The translations under genes were made by a program, and so were the position numbers. A stretch of DNA of 64,000 nt from Verrucomicrobiales bacterium. Its GTDB lineage: Bacteria > Verrucomicrobiota > Verrucomicrobiia > Limisphaerales > UBA9464. The number at the start of each line of letters is the position of its first letter. The stretch's first letter is position 1. The notes under the pieces are model-generated. The model did no database searches. It saw only the letters and a program-made list of their open reading frames with translations, and was not told where the DNA came from. Positions 8,523 through 16,519 of this stretch are shown here, one piece after another. The stretch is from NCBI GenBank assembly GCA_027488845.1, contig JAIYBC010000048.1:62001-126000 (forward strand), in the 5' to 3' direction.

Positions 8523-9374
8523 ATGAAGTCCATTCATTTTTCCCAGCGACGGGCGAACCTCGCCGGTTTCACCCTGATCGAACTCCTCGTCGTCATCGCC
8601 ATCATCGCCATCTTGGCGGGCATGCTGCTCCCGGCGCTCGGCCGGGCAAAGTCGAAGGCCCAAGGCATCGCCTGCATGAACAACGGGAAGCAGCTGATGC
8701 TCGGCTGGACCCTCTATTCCGGTGAATACAACGACCTGATCTGCCGGACCGCGGGTCTCGACTCATTGGTCTCGGCCACCAACGCCGCACGCAACTATCC
8801 GCTCAACCAGTGGGCCATGGGCACGATGGACGTGGCCAATGTGGCCACGAATTCGGCGCTGATCATGCACTCCCTGCTGTTTCCCTTCGTGAACAGCATG
8901 GGGCCGTACCGCTGTCCCTCGGACCGTCACACGTGGCAGGGCGGCACCCGTCGCCCCTACGGCGGCGCTGGAAACTCGACCGTTCGTTCCATGTCGATGA
9001 ATGCTTGGCTCAACCCGATCAACGCCTGGGCTCCTGACAGCCAAACCGGTGGATTCCAAGGCGCCGGCATCATCAACTTCCGCCGCCAGTCCCAGATCAC
9101 CCGCCCGGCGGACACCTGGGTGACGATCGACGAAAACCCGGCGTCCATCAACGACGGCTGGTTCGTCTGCGATCCGAACAGCGGCAACTGGGTCGACATC
9201 CCGGCCACCTACCACAACGGAGCCGGCGGTCTGTCCTACGCAGACGGTCACTCCGAGATCAAGCGTTGGCGCGATGGCAACATCACCAAGCGCACGGCGG
9301 CGATCGGCGCCACCCCGGCCGACCGCGGCGTCGACCTCAACTGGCTCAAGCAGCGCAGCACCTACGCCCGCTGA
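8523..9374 (+). CDS. Prepilin-type (type II pseudopilin-like) protein, first copy
   Basis: 283 residues from the ATG at 8523; the open frame extends upstream but the homology starts with [12 protein letters not shown] short basic leader ends at Gly15, and cleavage before Phe16 would give [18 protein letters not shown], the methylated N-terminal helix of type IV pilin-like proteins. The body is not a classical pilin: it has the PVC-type arrangement with [14 protein letters not shown], a conserved middle with Cys residues ([10 protein letters not shown]), and a late [12 protein letters not shown] motif (H-X9-DG type). Such proteins are numerous in Verrucomicrobia and are probably exported and assembled or surface-bound, but their role is unknown. 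It is followed by a strong terminator and then by a second member of the family. Confidence 0.9.
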   Translation: MKSIHFSQRRANLAGFTLIELLVVIAIIAILAGMLLPALGRAKSKAQGIACMNNGKQLMLGWTLYSGEYNDLICRTAGLDSLVSATNAARNYPLNQWAMGTMDVANVATNSALIMHSLLFPFVNSMGPYRCPSDRHTWQGGTRRPYGGAGNSTVRSMSMNAWLNPINAWAPDSQTGGFQGAGIINFRRQSQITRPADTWVTIDENPASINDGWFVCDPNSGNWVDIPATYHNGAGGLSYADGHSEIKRWRDGNITKRTAAIGATPADRGVDLNWLKQRSTYAR

Positions 9375-9397
9375 GTTCCCGATCCATTCCCCATCAC

Positions 9398-9424
9398 AAG
9401 CCCGCCGATCCGGCGGGCTTTTTT
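9398..9424 (+). terminator. Rho-independent terminator after the first pilin-like gene
   Basis: A perfect 9-bp stem (AGCCCGCCG at 9399-9407 with CGGCGGGCT at 9411-9419), a 3-base loop and a run of T at 9419-9424. It lies 25 bases after the stop, so the two pilin-like genes are probably transcribed separately. Confidence 0.88.
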
Positions 9425-9508
9425 GTTGGTCTCAACATCCCACGACTCTGTTTTCCCTTGCAGCACCATGACCCGGGGACACTCTCGGAAATCCCACACG
9501 CAGTTCCC

Positions 9509-10426
9509 ATGAACCCCACCCTCATTGTACCCCTGCGGCCCCGATTCCACCGGGGTTTCACCCTCATCGAACTCCTCGTCGTCATCGCCATCATCGCCAT
9601 CCTCGCAGGAATGCTCCTGCCGGCCTTGGGCCGGGCCAAGTCCAAGGCGATGCAAGTCAAGGCGCTGAGCAACGGCAAACAGATGGGTCTGGGCTGGAAC
9701 ATGTACGCCACGGATGCCAACGACCGCCTCATGGGTTCCGTCGGCTACACTTCGACGGACGGCAACCCCTCCGTGGCCCTGGCCGGGGATCGCTTCAACC
9801 AGAGCCGCGAATGGAGCGGCATGGGCCCCAACGGTGAGGGTTGGCTCGACATCCCGCCGGATCACGATGCGGAACTCGTCTCCGCCGTGGCCCAGGCCAA
9901 GTACAGCCCCCTCTGGAAATACCTGAGCAGCAAGGAGGCCTGGCGGGCCCCGGGCGACCGCACCACCGGCAAGGTGATGGGCAACCAACCGGAATCCGCC
10001 CAGTTCCGTGGCCAGATCCAAAACCGGGTCCGCAGCTATTCCATGAACAACTGGATGGGACGCGGCGGCGTCTGGACCGACTCCGGGGGCGACCGATTCG
10101 GCCGAGAGTACCCGCTGCTTTCGGTCATCGATTCCCCGTCGGACCGCTTCGTGTTCGTGGACGAACGGGAGGACTCCATCAATGACGGCTATTTCGTCGT
10201 CAACATGAGCGCCCTGAACGGTACCGGAAAGATCGTCGATTTCCCGGCGGCCTACTACAACAACGGCTGCCACTTCACCTTCGCCGACGGCCATTCCGAG
10301 ATCCACAAGTGGCGCTCGCGGGAATTCACGCAATCGGTCCGTCGTGGCACGGAGTTGACGCTCAACGTCGACACTTCCAACAACCCGGACCTCCAATGGA
10401 TGCGGTCCAAGGCGACGATCAAGTAG
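9509..10426 (+). CDS. Prepilin-type (type II pseudopilin-like) protein, second copy
   Basis: 305 residues from the ATG at 9509. The leader [16 protein letters not shown] ends in Gly16, and the following [18 protein letters not shown] helix and [14 protein letters not shown] are identical in sequence to those of the gene at 8523. The rest differs but keeps the same order of landmarks: [45 protein letters not shown], then [16 protein letters not shown] near the end. This is a tandem paralogue with a conserved export and assembly helix and a diverged body. It has its own terminator just downstream. Processing would require a prepilin peptidase (PilD), not seen in this window. Confidence 0.9.
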   Translation: MNPTLIVPLRPRFHRGFTLIELLVVIAIIAILAGMLLPALGRAKSKAMQVKALSNGKQMGLGWNMYATDANDRLMGSVGYTSTDGNPSVALAGDRFNQSREWSGMGPNGEGWLDIPPDHDAELVSAVAQAKYSPLWKYLSSKEAWRAPGDRTTGKVMGNQPESAQFRGQIQNRVRSYSMNNWMGRGGVWTDSGGDRFGREYPLLSVIDSPSDRFVFVDEREDSINDGYFVVNMSALNGTGKIVDFPAAYYNNGCHFTFADGHSEIHKWRSREFTQSVRRGTELTLNVDTSNNPDLQWMRSKATIK

Positions 10427-10452
10427 CCCGAACCGATCTCCCCTTCCGCAGT

Positions 10453-10484
10453 AGGGCGGCCCCGGAAACAGGCCGCCCTTTTTC
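10453..10484 (+). terminator. Rho-independent terminator after the second pilin-like gene
   Basis: A perfect 9-bp stem (AGGGCGGCC at 10453-10461 with GGCCGCCCT at 10471-10479), a 9-base loop and a run of five T. It separates the pilin-like genes from the methionine-salvage pair. Confidence 0.85.
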
Positions 10485-10549
10485 GTGACCCAATTCCGGC
10501 AGTTGGACTCTTGGTTCCTTCGGGGCGACTTGCCATCCTCCGCCTCCCG

Positions 10550-11752
10550 ATGCCCCAGACCGCATCCCGTCTCCACGCCTTCACCGAGTCCGTCATCCGC
10601 GGCATGAGCCGGCTTTCCAGCCGGTACGGCGCCATCAACCTGGCCCAAGGCTTCCCGGATTTCGATCCGCCCGAACCGCTGCTCGCCGGTTTGGAACGCG
10701 CCACCCGGGGGCCCCATCACCAATACGCGGTCACCTGGGGTGCCCCCCGATTCCGGAACGCGCTCGCGGCGAAGATCCAGCGCGACACCGGACTCGAGGT
10801 CGACCCCGACCGCCATCTCGTCGTCACCTGCGGCAGCACCGAGGCCATGATGGTGGCGATGATGACCGCGTGTGATCCCGGGGACCGCGTGGTCGTGTTC
10901 TCCCCGTTCTACGAGAACTACGCCGCCGACGCGATCCTGTCGGGCGCCGAGCCGATCTACGTTCCGCTGGAACCTCCCGACTTCCGCTACCGACGCGAAG
11001 CTTTGGAGAAGGCGTTCGAGCGAAAGCCCAAGGCGATCGTCGTCTGCAATCCCTCCAATCCGACCGGCAAGGTGTTCACCCGCGAGGAACTCACCGAGAT
11101 CCTCGCGCTCGCCGAGCGGCACGACGCGTTCGTGATCCTGGACGAACCGTACGAACACATCGTCTACGAGCCCCATAGGCATGTTTATGGCGCCGCCCTG
11201 CCGGGCGCCTTCGAACGCACCATCACCTGCAATTCCCTTTCGAAGACCTATTCCATCACCGGCTGGAGACTCGGTTACGTGTTCGCCCGTCCGGAGGTCG
11301 TCGCCCAGGCCCGGAAGGTGCATGACTTCCTCACGGTCGGAGCGGCCGCCCCGCTCCAGGAGGCCGCCGTGGCCGGACTGGAGATGCCTCCTTCCTATTA
11401 CGACGACCTGCGGCGGCTCTACACTCGGAAGCGGGACGTCTTCCTGGGTTACCTCCGGAGGACCGGGCTGCCCTTCACCGAACCGCAGGGCGCCTACTAC
11501 GTCATGCTCGACATCTCGGCGCTCGGATTCGAGGACGACATCCGCGCGGCCGAGTGGTTCATCCGGGAGATCGGCGTCGCCGGCGTTCCGGGATCGAGCT
11601 TCTTCCGTCACCCGGAGCACCGCTTCCTCCGCCTGCATTTCGCCAAGCGCGAGGAGACGCTGGTCGCCGCCGGCGAACGTTTGGAGAAACTCGCGGGATA
11701 CATCGCCGATCCCTCGCGCGTCCTGGAAAGCCGGAAACGTCTGGGCTTATGA
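10550..11752 (+). CDS. PLP-dependent aminotransferase, probable methionine aminotransferase of the salvage pathway
   Basis: 400 residues from the ATG at 10550. Fold-type I class I/II aminotransferase: substrate loop LAQGFPDFDPP, the CNPSNPTGK motif near 166, and the PLP Schiff-base lysine K232 in SLSKTYSITGWRLGY. The early INLAQGFPDF and HHQYAVTWGAP are typical of the YbdL/kynurenine aminotransferase branch, which transaminates methionine and 2-keto-4-methylthiobutyrate. Its stop overlaps the start of mtnA by four bases (ATGA), and mtnA acts in the same pathway, so I infer that it carries out the last step, regenerating methionine (the MtnE role). Other substrates such as kynurenine or aromatic amino acids are possible from sequence alone. 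Confidence 0.85.
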   Translation: MPQTASRLHAFTESVIRGMSRLSSRYGAINLAQGFPDFDPPEPLLAGLERATRGPHHQYAVTWGAPRFRNALAAKIQRDTGLEVDPDRHLVVTCGSTEAMMVAMMTACDPGDRVVVFSPFYENYAADAILSGAEPIYVPLEPPDFRYRREALEKAFERKPKAIVVCNPSNPTGKVFTREELTEILALAERHDAFVILDEPYEHIVYEPHRHVYGAALPGAFERTITCNSLSKTYSITGWRLGYVFARPEVVAQARKVHDFLTVGAAAPLQEAAVAGLEMPPSYYDDLRRLYTRKRDVFLGYLRRTGLPFTEPQGAYYVMLDISALGFEDDIRAAEWFIREIGVAGVPGSSFFRHPEHRFLRLHFAKREETLVAAGERLEKLAGYIADPSRVLESRKRLGL

Positions 11753-12837
11753 GCGACTCGAACGCCTCCATCCGCTCCCTCGAACCCGGACGCGACCGCC
11801 GTTCGGTCCGCATCCTCGACCAGACGCTGCTGCCGCATGCCGTGGAGACGATCCGTCTGGAGACGGTCGCCGGTGCCGCCCAGGCGATCAGCGGCATGCA
11901 GGTGCGGGGTTCGAACCTCATCGGCGTCACCGCCGCCTTCGGGATGGCCTTCGGCATGCGGGAGGATCCTTCGGATGCCGGGCTGGAGAACGCGTTCGAG
12001 TCGCTCGTCCACACGCGTCCCACCGCGGTGAACCTCCGTTGGGCGTTGGAACGGATGCGCACCCTGCTGAAGCCACTGCCCACGAGGTCACGGTCCAAGG
12101 CCGCATGGGACGAGGCCGTGGCGATGGTCGCCGAGGATGTCGCCATCAACAGGGCCATTGGCGAGAACGGTCTCGAGCTGTTCCGGAAACTGCTCGCGCG
12201 GAAGAAGTCCGGCGAACCGCTCCGGATCATGACCCACTGCAATGCGGGTCGCATCGCCACCCTCGACTGGGGCACGGCCACGGCGCCGATCTACCTCGCG
12301 CATCAGGCGGGCATTCCCGTGCATGTCTGGGTCTCCGAGACCCGCCCGCGCAACCAAGGCGCCGCCCTGACCGCCTGGGAACTCGGTGGAAGGGGCGTTC
12401 CCCACACGCTCATCGCCGACAACGCCGCGGGGCATCTCATGCAGCAGGGATTGGTGGACGCCGTGATCGTCGGAGCCGACCGGGTGACCTCACGGGGCGA
12501 TGTGGCCAACAAGATCGGCACCTATCTCAAGGCGTTGGCCGCCCGGGAGCATCGCATTCCGTTCTACGTCGCCTTCGTGGGTGGGTCGGTGGACTGGACG
12601 ATCCGCGACGGCGTCCGGGAAATCCCGATCGAACAGCGGAATGCCCGCGAACTCACCCACATCCAGGGCACCGCAGCAGACGGCCGCCGGCTCGAGGTCC
12701 GGATCACCCCGGAAGGTGTGGTCGCCCGGAATGACGGCTTCGACGTCACGCCTTCGCGCCTGATCACGGCGCTCATCACCGAACGCGGAACCTGCAAGGC
12801 CAACGCCGCCGCCTTGAAGCGTCTTTATCGACGCTGA
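11749..12837 (+). CDS. mtnA: S-methyl-5-thioribose-1-phosphate isomerase
   Basis: 362 residues. It isomerises the aldose 5-methylthioribose-1-phosphate to the ketose, an early step in recycling methylthioadenosine to methionine. The catalytic Cys164 (MTHCNAG) and Asp244 (VGADRV) are both present, as are the N-terminal RGSNLIGVTAAFGM (usually RGAPAIG, here slightly changed) and the C-terminal DVTP region. The related eIF2B and ribose-isomerase proteins usually lack this exact Cys/Asp pair. The start overlaps the aminotransferase stop by four bases, so the two are translationally coupled. The end overlaps the converging PIG-L deacetylase gene by 13 bases. Confidence 0.93.
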   Translation: MSDSNASIRSLEPGRDRRSVRILDQTLLPHAVETIRLETVAGAAQAISGMQVRGSNLIGVTAAFGMAFGMREDPSDAGLENAFESLVHTRPTAVNLRWALERMRTLLKPLPTRSRSKAAWDEAVAMVAEDVAINRAIGENGLELFRKLLARKKSGEPLRIMTHCNAGRIATLDWGTATAPIYLAHQAGIPVHVWVSETRPRNQGAALTAWELGGRGVPHTLIADNAAGHLMQQGLVDAVIVGADRVTSRGDVANKIGTYLKALAAREHRIPFYVAFVGGSVDWTIRDGVREIPIEQRNARELTHIQGTAADGRRLEVRITPEGVVARNDGFDVTPSRLITALITERGTCKANAAALKRLYRR

Positions 12838-13658
12838 CGCACGGACCTTTCGGTCATGCTGGATTTCCCGGCGTCTCCGGCACTCCAGAATCCATCCAGA
12901 GCACTTCGCAGCGGATCATCGGATTCGTTTCCGAACCCGAGGTGCAGGTGCCGCGACCACCCTTCCGCCAGCCCCTTCCTCCCCGACCTCCGACTGAGTT
13001 CCCGGCATTCGTCTTCCATGGAAACGAGGTAGCTGTCCATGCCCTGGGAGACGTCCAGCCACTCCTTCTGGCTGGCATGGCAGGCCAAGGCCGCCCGCTT
13101 CCGGTCCGCCACCGACGTGATGTCGACGAATCCCTCCGGGAGCACCGGCTCCCGCATCGGCCCGCGAAGCCCGTGCGGCGTGGAATGGTAGATCGTGACG
13201 GGATCGAGCACCGACGGCCGTGACGGGATCGACTTGTAGTTGGGGATGCCCCGGGCGAAGGCCGCGGTCACGGCGATCCGGGCCGTCTCCATGTGGTCCT
13301 CCATGTAGTCGGACAACGGATGGGTCAACAGGATGGACGGGCGGACCTGCCTCACCAATGCGCAGACCTGGCGCACGCGACGGTCGGAGTAGAAGATCTG
13401 GAGGTCGCGGGCGATCGGCGGATGCCAGCGGAAATCCATGGACTCGCAGGCCGCCCGGGCTTCGGCGGCGCGGATCCGCGCCGTCCGGGCCGAGGTCATC
13501 ACGCTGCTTCCCAAGTCGCCGTTGGAGAGATTGCAGTAGTGGACTTCCCATCCGCGGTCGCGCAGCAGCAGCAGCGTCCCCGCGGCACGGAACTCGATGT
13601 CATCCGGATGGGCGAAGACGGCGAGGACGGAAGGCATGCGGAACAGGATGGGCCGCAT
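12825..13658 (-). CDS. PIG-L/LmbE family deacetylase
   Basis: 277 residues from the ATG at 13658, which has AGGA four bases upstream; a second ATG at 13637 would remove seven residues and is a fair alternative. The zinc site is visible: AHPDD near residue 17 and the later HPLSDYMEDH, which supplies the third ligand. The family removes N-acetyl groups from sugars (GlcNAc-PI, mycothiol and bacillithiol precursors, antibiotic intermediates). The actual substrate is not clear; in non-bacillithiol organisms such proteins often act on exported or cell-wall sugars. It converges on mtnA with a 13-base overlap of coding sequence and has no close co-directional neighbour. Confidence 0.88.
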   Translation of the reverse strand: MRPILFRMPSVLAVFAHPDDIEFRAAGTLLLLRDRGWEVHYCNLSNGDLGSSVMTSARTARIRAAEARAACESMDFRWHPPIARDLQIFYSDRRVRQVCALVRQVRPSILLTHPLSDYMEDHMETARIAVTAAFARGIPNYKSIPSRPSVLDPVTIYHSTPHGLRGPMREPVLPEGFVDITSVADRKRAALACHASQKEWLDVSQGMDSYLVSMEDECRELSRRSGRKGLAEGWSRHLHLGFGNESDDPLRSALDGFWSAGDAGKSSMTERSVRQRR

Positions 13659-13814
13659 GGGATCCTGAAGCCAGACCGGCTTGGTGAAGGGAAGCCGGCG
13701 GCATCCATGAGTGGAATTCTCCGAAACAAAACGGCCGCCCCGTGCGTAGAGGAAGGGATCCGCTACGGTGTCGGCAACCGGCCCGACCACGGGCGGGGAA
13801 CCCCGATCCTGTCC

Positions 13815-14303
13815 ATGAAAGCCATCCGCCTGGTTCTCACGATTCCAGGCCCTGCCGATGCGGTCTGGTCCGCCTGGACCACCTCGGAGGGCCTGGCCAC
13901 CTTTTTTGCGCCCCAAGCCCTGGTCGAACTGTGGCCCGGGGGCAAGTTCGAGCTGTATTTCCGTCCGGAAGCTCCGGCCGGGAGCCGCGGGAGCGAGGGA
14001 TGCCGGATACAGACGTTCGCCCCCGGGACCCTCTTGGCCTTCGAATGGAACGCGCCGCCGAGGTTTCCCACCGTGCGTTTGCGCAAGACCTGGGTGGTGG
14101 TCCAGTTCCAGGCCTTGGGACTCGTGGCCACCCGTGTCACCCTCACCCATCTGGGTTGGGGCGACGGCCCGGAATGGGAGGCGGCCCACCAGTATTTCCG
14201 GAGATCCTGGGGCGTGGTGCTGGCCCGGTTGGAACACCGGTTCGAATCCGGTCCATTCCAATGGAACCCGCCGGGAATCGGATCCGGCGAAAGCCGTACC
14301 TAA
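13815..14303 (+). CDS. SRPBCC (AHSA1-like) domain protein
   Basis: 162 residues from the ATG at 13815. The sequence follows the START-like helix-grip pattern of AHSA1/SRPBCC proteins: LTIPGPADAVWSAWTTSEGLATFFAP at the start, then GGKFELYF, the beta-strands around TFAPGTLLAFEWNAPPRFP, and a C-terminal long helix (AAHQYFRRSWGVVLARLEHRFE). These proteins bind hydrophobic ligands or act as co-chaperone-like factors. Nothing more specific can be said. It stands alone, 156 bases after the divergent PIG-L gene and just before the ilvB leader promoter. Confidence 0.8.
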   Translation: MKAIRLVLTIPGPADAVWSAWTTSEGLATFFAPQALVELWPGGKFELYFRPEAPAGSRGSEGCRIQTFAPGTLLAFEWNAPPRFPTVRLRKTWVVVQFQALGLVATRVTLTHLGWGDGPEWEAAHQYFRRSWGVVLARLEHRFESGPFQWNPPGIGSGESRT

Positions 14304-14317
14304 CGGCCAACCGGAGC

Positions 14318-14348
14318 TTGACCCGGACGCGCCTGTTCTTGGTACCTT
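14318..14348 (+). promoter_or_regulatory. Candidate promoter for the ilvB leader transcript
   Basis: TTGACC at 14318-14323 and TACCTT at 14343-14348, with a 19-base spacer and a TG extension just before the -10-like hexamer (TGG TACCTT). Transcription would begin near 14355, almost at the ATG of the leader peptide at 14359, so the leader mRNA would be leaderless or nearly so. This fits the lack of a purine-rich ribosome binding site before that ATG. The hexamers are my choice and the spacer is longer than ideal. Confidence 0.4.
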
Positions 14349-14358
14349 TCCCCCGTCA

Positions 14359-14430
14359 ATGAGCACGGCAATCGTACTTGTCCCCGTAGTCGTAGGCGGC
14401 ATCGCCGCCGCGGGGTCTTGTCGTGCTTGA
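14359..14430 (+). CDS. Attenuator leader peptide of ilvB, rich in Val, Ile and Leu codons
   Basis: A 23-codon frame that opens with MSTAIVLVPVVVGG and contains Ile, Val, Leu, Val in a row, then Val Val Val, then Ile. Nine of the first 15 residues are Ile, Val or Leu, or the Ala/Pro between them. GTA is used three times and CTT once; these are minor codons in this GC-rich genome. The peptide ends at 14430, 18 bases before the terminator stem. This composition and position match leader peptides of ilv attenuators: shortage of charged Val, Leu or Ile tRNA would stall the ribosome inside the Val run. It is not a stable protein but a regulatory element. No clear Shine-Dalgarno sequence precedes it. 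Confidence 0.8.
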   Translation: MSTAIVLVPVVVGGIAAAGSCRA

Positions 14431-14455
14431 ACACACTTTCACAAGAACCCACGGC
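14395..14455 (+). promoter_or_regulatory. Pause hairpin and antiterminator of the ilvB attenuator
   Basis: Two competing helices can be drawn. A short hairpin is GGCGGC (14395-14400), loop ATC, GCCGCC (14404-14409). The antiterminator pairs 14407-14421 with 14441-14455: GGG/CCC at 14412-14414 with 14448-14450, TCTTGT/ACAAGA at 14416-14421 with 14441-14446, and GCCG/CGGC at 14407-14410 with 14452-14455, with two mismatches (13 pairs in all). This occupies eight of the ten bases of the terminator's 5' arm. A ribosome stalled in the Val codons (14386-14394) leaves the region free; one that reaches the stop at 14428 covers it. That is the classical attenuation logic. Confidence 0.7.
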
Positions 14456-14477
14456 CGGCGACGGCCGTGGGTTTTTT
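14448..14477 (+). terminator. Attenuator terminator upstream of ilvB
   Basis: A perfect 10-bp stem (CCCACGGCCG at 14448-14457 with CGGCCGTGGG at 14462-14471), a 4-base loop GCGA and six T at 14472-14477. It lies between the leader peptide stop and the ilvB start (14533), so it would block ilvB transcription when the leader is translated quickly. Confidence 0.88.
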
Positions 14478-14532
14478 GTTCCTAGCAGGACAGAGATCCA
14501 CGACGTCCGGCCAGACACGGAGACAACACAGA

Positions 14533-16404
14533 ATGAGCACGGCCACCAAGACGACCACCCCCACCCCGAATCCGAACAAGGAGATCGGACCGCTGATGTT
14601 CGGACGCGACATCTTCGTCGAAGCCCTCGAGCGTGAAGGCGTCGAGGTCATCTTCGCCTACCCGGGCGGAGCGAGCATGGAGATCCACCAGTCGCTGACT
14701 AAGTCCAAGATCCGCACCATCCTCCCCCGCCATGAGCAGGGCGGAAGCTTCGCTGCGGAGGGCTACGCCCGCGTCACCGGCAAGGCCGGCGTGTGCATGG
14801 CCACCAGCGGTCCCGGCGCGACCAACCTGGTGACCGCGATCGCGGATGCCTTCATGGACAGCACCCCGCTCGTCGCCATCACCGGACAGGTGCCCCAGGC
14901 GATGATCGGTCGCGGTGCGTTCCAGGAGACCGACATGGTGGGTGTGACCCTGCCGATCGTGAAGCACTCCTACCTGATCACCGACATCAACGACATCCCC
15001 CGGATCGTGAAGGAGGCGTTCTACATCGCCCAGAGCGGACGCCCGGGGCCCGTGGTGATCGACTTCCCGAAGAACGTCCAGCAGGTCAAGGCCCGCCCGG
15101 TCTGGCCGACGATCGAGGAGGTGAAGGCCAACCTGCGGGGCTACACCGACGAGGTGTTCGCCGACGAACTGGCCTTGAACGAAGTGATCGGCCTGATCGA
15201 GAAGTCCGAGCGCCCGGTGCTCTATTGCGGCGGCGGCATCATCACCGCCGGCGCCTCCGGCGAGCTGCTCCGCTTCGCCGAGTCCGGCGAGATCCCGGTG
15301 ACCACGACGCTGATGGGTGTCGGCGGCTTCCCCGAGGAGCATCCGTTGTCGCTCCGTTGGCTCGGCATGCACGGCGCCGCCTTCGCCAACTGGGCGGTCA
15401 ACGGCGAGTACGTCAAGCGCACCGATCCCACCGAACCGCTGGTGAAGCTCAAGGACGGCTGCGACCTGCTGCTCGCCTTCGGAGTCCGGTTCGACGACCG
15501 CGTCACGGGCGCCTTCTCGGAATTCGCCAAGGGCGCGACCATCGTCCACATCGACATCGACGCCTCGGAGCACAACAAGAACAAGCGGGCGAACCTCGCG
15601 ATCCATGGCGACCTGAAGGACGCCCTCTCCCGGCTGAACTCCCTGATCGCCCAGCGCGGCGGGATCAAGAAGAAGTTCCCGACCTGGCACAGCCAGATCA
15701 CGGAATGGAAGGCCAAGGCGCCGTTCCGTTACACCACGGAAGGCCAGATCGTCGATTCGGCCCACATCAAGCCGTACCAGAAGGACGGCGAGGAATACAT
15801 CCTGCCCCAGATGGTGATCGAGGAGCTGTGGCGCCTGACCCAAGGCGACGCCATCATCACCACCGGCGTCGGCCAGCACCAGATGTGGGCGGGCCAGTGG
15901 TACAAGTACAAGTTCGCACGCCAGTTCGTGACCAGCGCCGGCCTCGGCTCGATGGGCTACGGTTTCCCCGCGGCCCTGGGCGCCAAGGTGGCCCGACCGG
16001 ACAAGCAGGTGATCGACATCGACGGCGACGGCTCGTTCCTGATGAACATCCAGGAACTGGCCACCGCACACATCGAGAAGATCGCGGCCAAGGCGATCGT
16101 GCTGAACAACCAGCACCTCGGCATGGTGGTGCAGTGGGAAGACAACTTCTATGACGGCAACCGTGGCCACACCTACCTCGGCAACCCGGCCAACCGTTCC
16201 GGGATCTACCCGGACTACGTGAAGGTCTGCAACAGCTTCGGCGTTTCCTGCGAACGCGTGGTCTACCGCAAGGACCTGCGCGCCGCGCTCGAACGGATGC
16301 TGGCGTCCGAGACCGCCTACGTGCTCGACGTGATCACTCCCTACACCGAACACGTCCTTCCGTTCATCCCGGCCGGAAGAACCGTGGCCGACATGCGCTG
16401 GTAG
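14533..16404 (+). CDS. ilvB: Acetolactate synthase large subunit (biosynthetic)
   Basis: 623 residues from the ATG at 14533. A ThDP-dependent enzyme that condenses pyruvate with pyruvate or 2-oxobutyrate, the first common step of valine, leucine and isoleucine synthesis. Visible parts are the ThDP N-terminal region with the catalytic glutamate in [18 protein letters not shown], the FAD-binding middle, and the ThDP/Mg motif GDGSFLMN...IVLNN near residue 500. A stretch around 400-435 ([27 protein letters not shown]) is longer than in E. coli IlvB. It is controlled by the attenuator just upstream. A terminator follows at 16434, so it is transcribed alone; the regulatory subunit gene ilvN, often adjacent, is not in this window. 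Confidence 0.96.
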   Translation: MSTATKTTTPTPNPNKEIGPLMFGRDIFVEALEREGVEVIFAYPGGASMEIHQSLTKSKIRTILPRHEQGGSFAAEGYARVTGKAGVCMATSGPGATNLVTAIADAFMDSTPLVAITGQVPQAMIGRGAFQETDMVGVTLPIVKHSYLITDINDIPRIVKEAFYIAQSGRPGPVVIDFPKNVQQVKARPVWPTIEEVKANLRGYTDEVFADELALNEVIGLIEKSERPVLYCGGGIITAGASGELLRFAESGEIPVTTTLMGVGGFPEEHPLSLRWLGMHGAAFANWAVNGEYVKRTDPTEPLVKLKDGCDLLLAFGVRFDDRVTGAFSEFAKGATIVHIDIDASEHNKNKRANLAIHGDLKDALSRLNSLIAQRGGIKKKFPTWHSQITEWKAKAPFRYTTEGQIVDSAHIKPYQKDGEEYILPQMVIEELWRLTQGDAIITTGVGQHQMWAGQWYKYKFARQFVTSAGLGSMGYGFPAALGAKVARPDKQVIDIDGDGSFLMNIQELATAHIEKIAAKAIVLNNQHLGMVVQWEDNFYDGNRGHTYLGNPANRSGIYPDYVKVCNSFGVSCERVVYRKDLRAALERMLASETAYVLDVITPYTEHVLPFIPAGRTVADMRW

Positions 16405-16433
16405 TCCGGCCCTGGACACGGGTTCGATCTCCG

Positions 16434-16463
16434 ACGGCGGCCGATCTCCCGGCCGCCGTTTTC
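16434..16463 (+). terminator. Rho-independent terminator after ilvB
   Basis: A perfect 10-bp stem (ACGGCGGCCG at 16434-16443 with CGGCCGCCGT at 16450-16459), a 6-base loop and a T-rich tail (TTTTCCTTTT). It ends the ilvB transcript 30 bases after the stop. Confidence 0.83.
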
Positions 16464-16519
16464 CTTTTGGCGGCATGACGGCTTGATTCGGAACGGGGAC
16501 TCCGGTAACGCGGGGTTCC

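Noticed and set aside
9362-11638. A 758-codon open frame on the minus strand over the pilin-like gene and aminotransferase
   Set aside because: It runs through a terminator and two real genes and has no recognisable domain.
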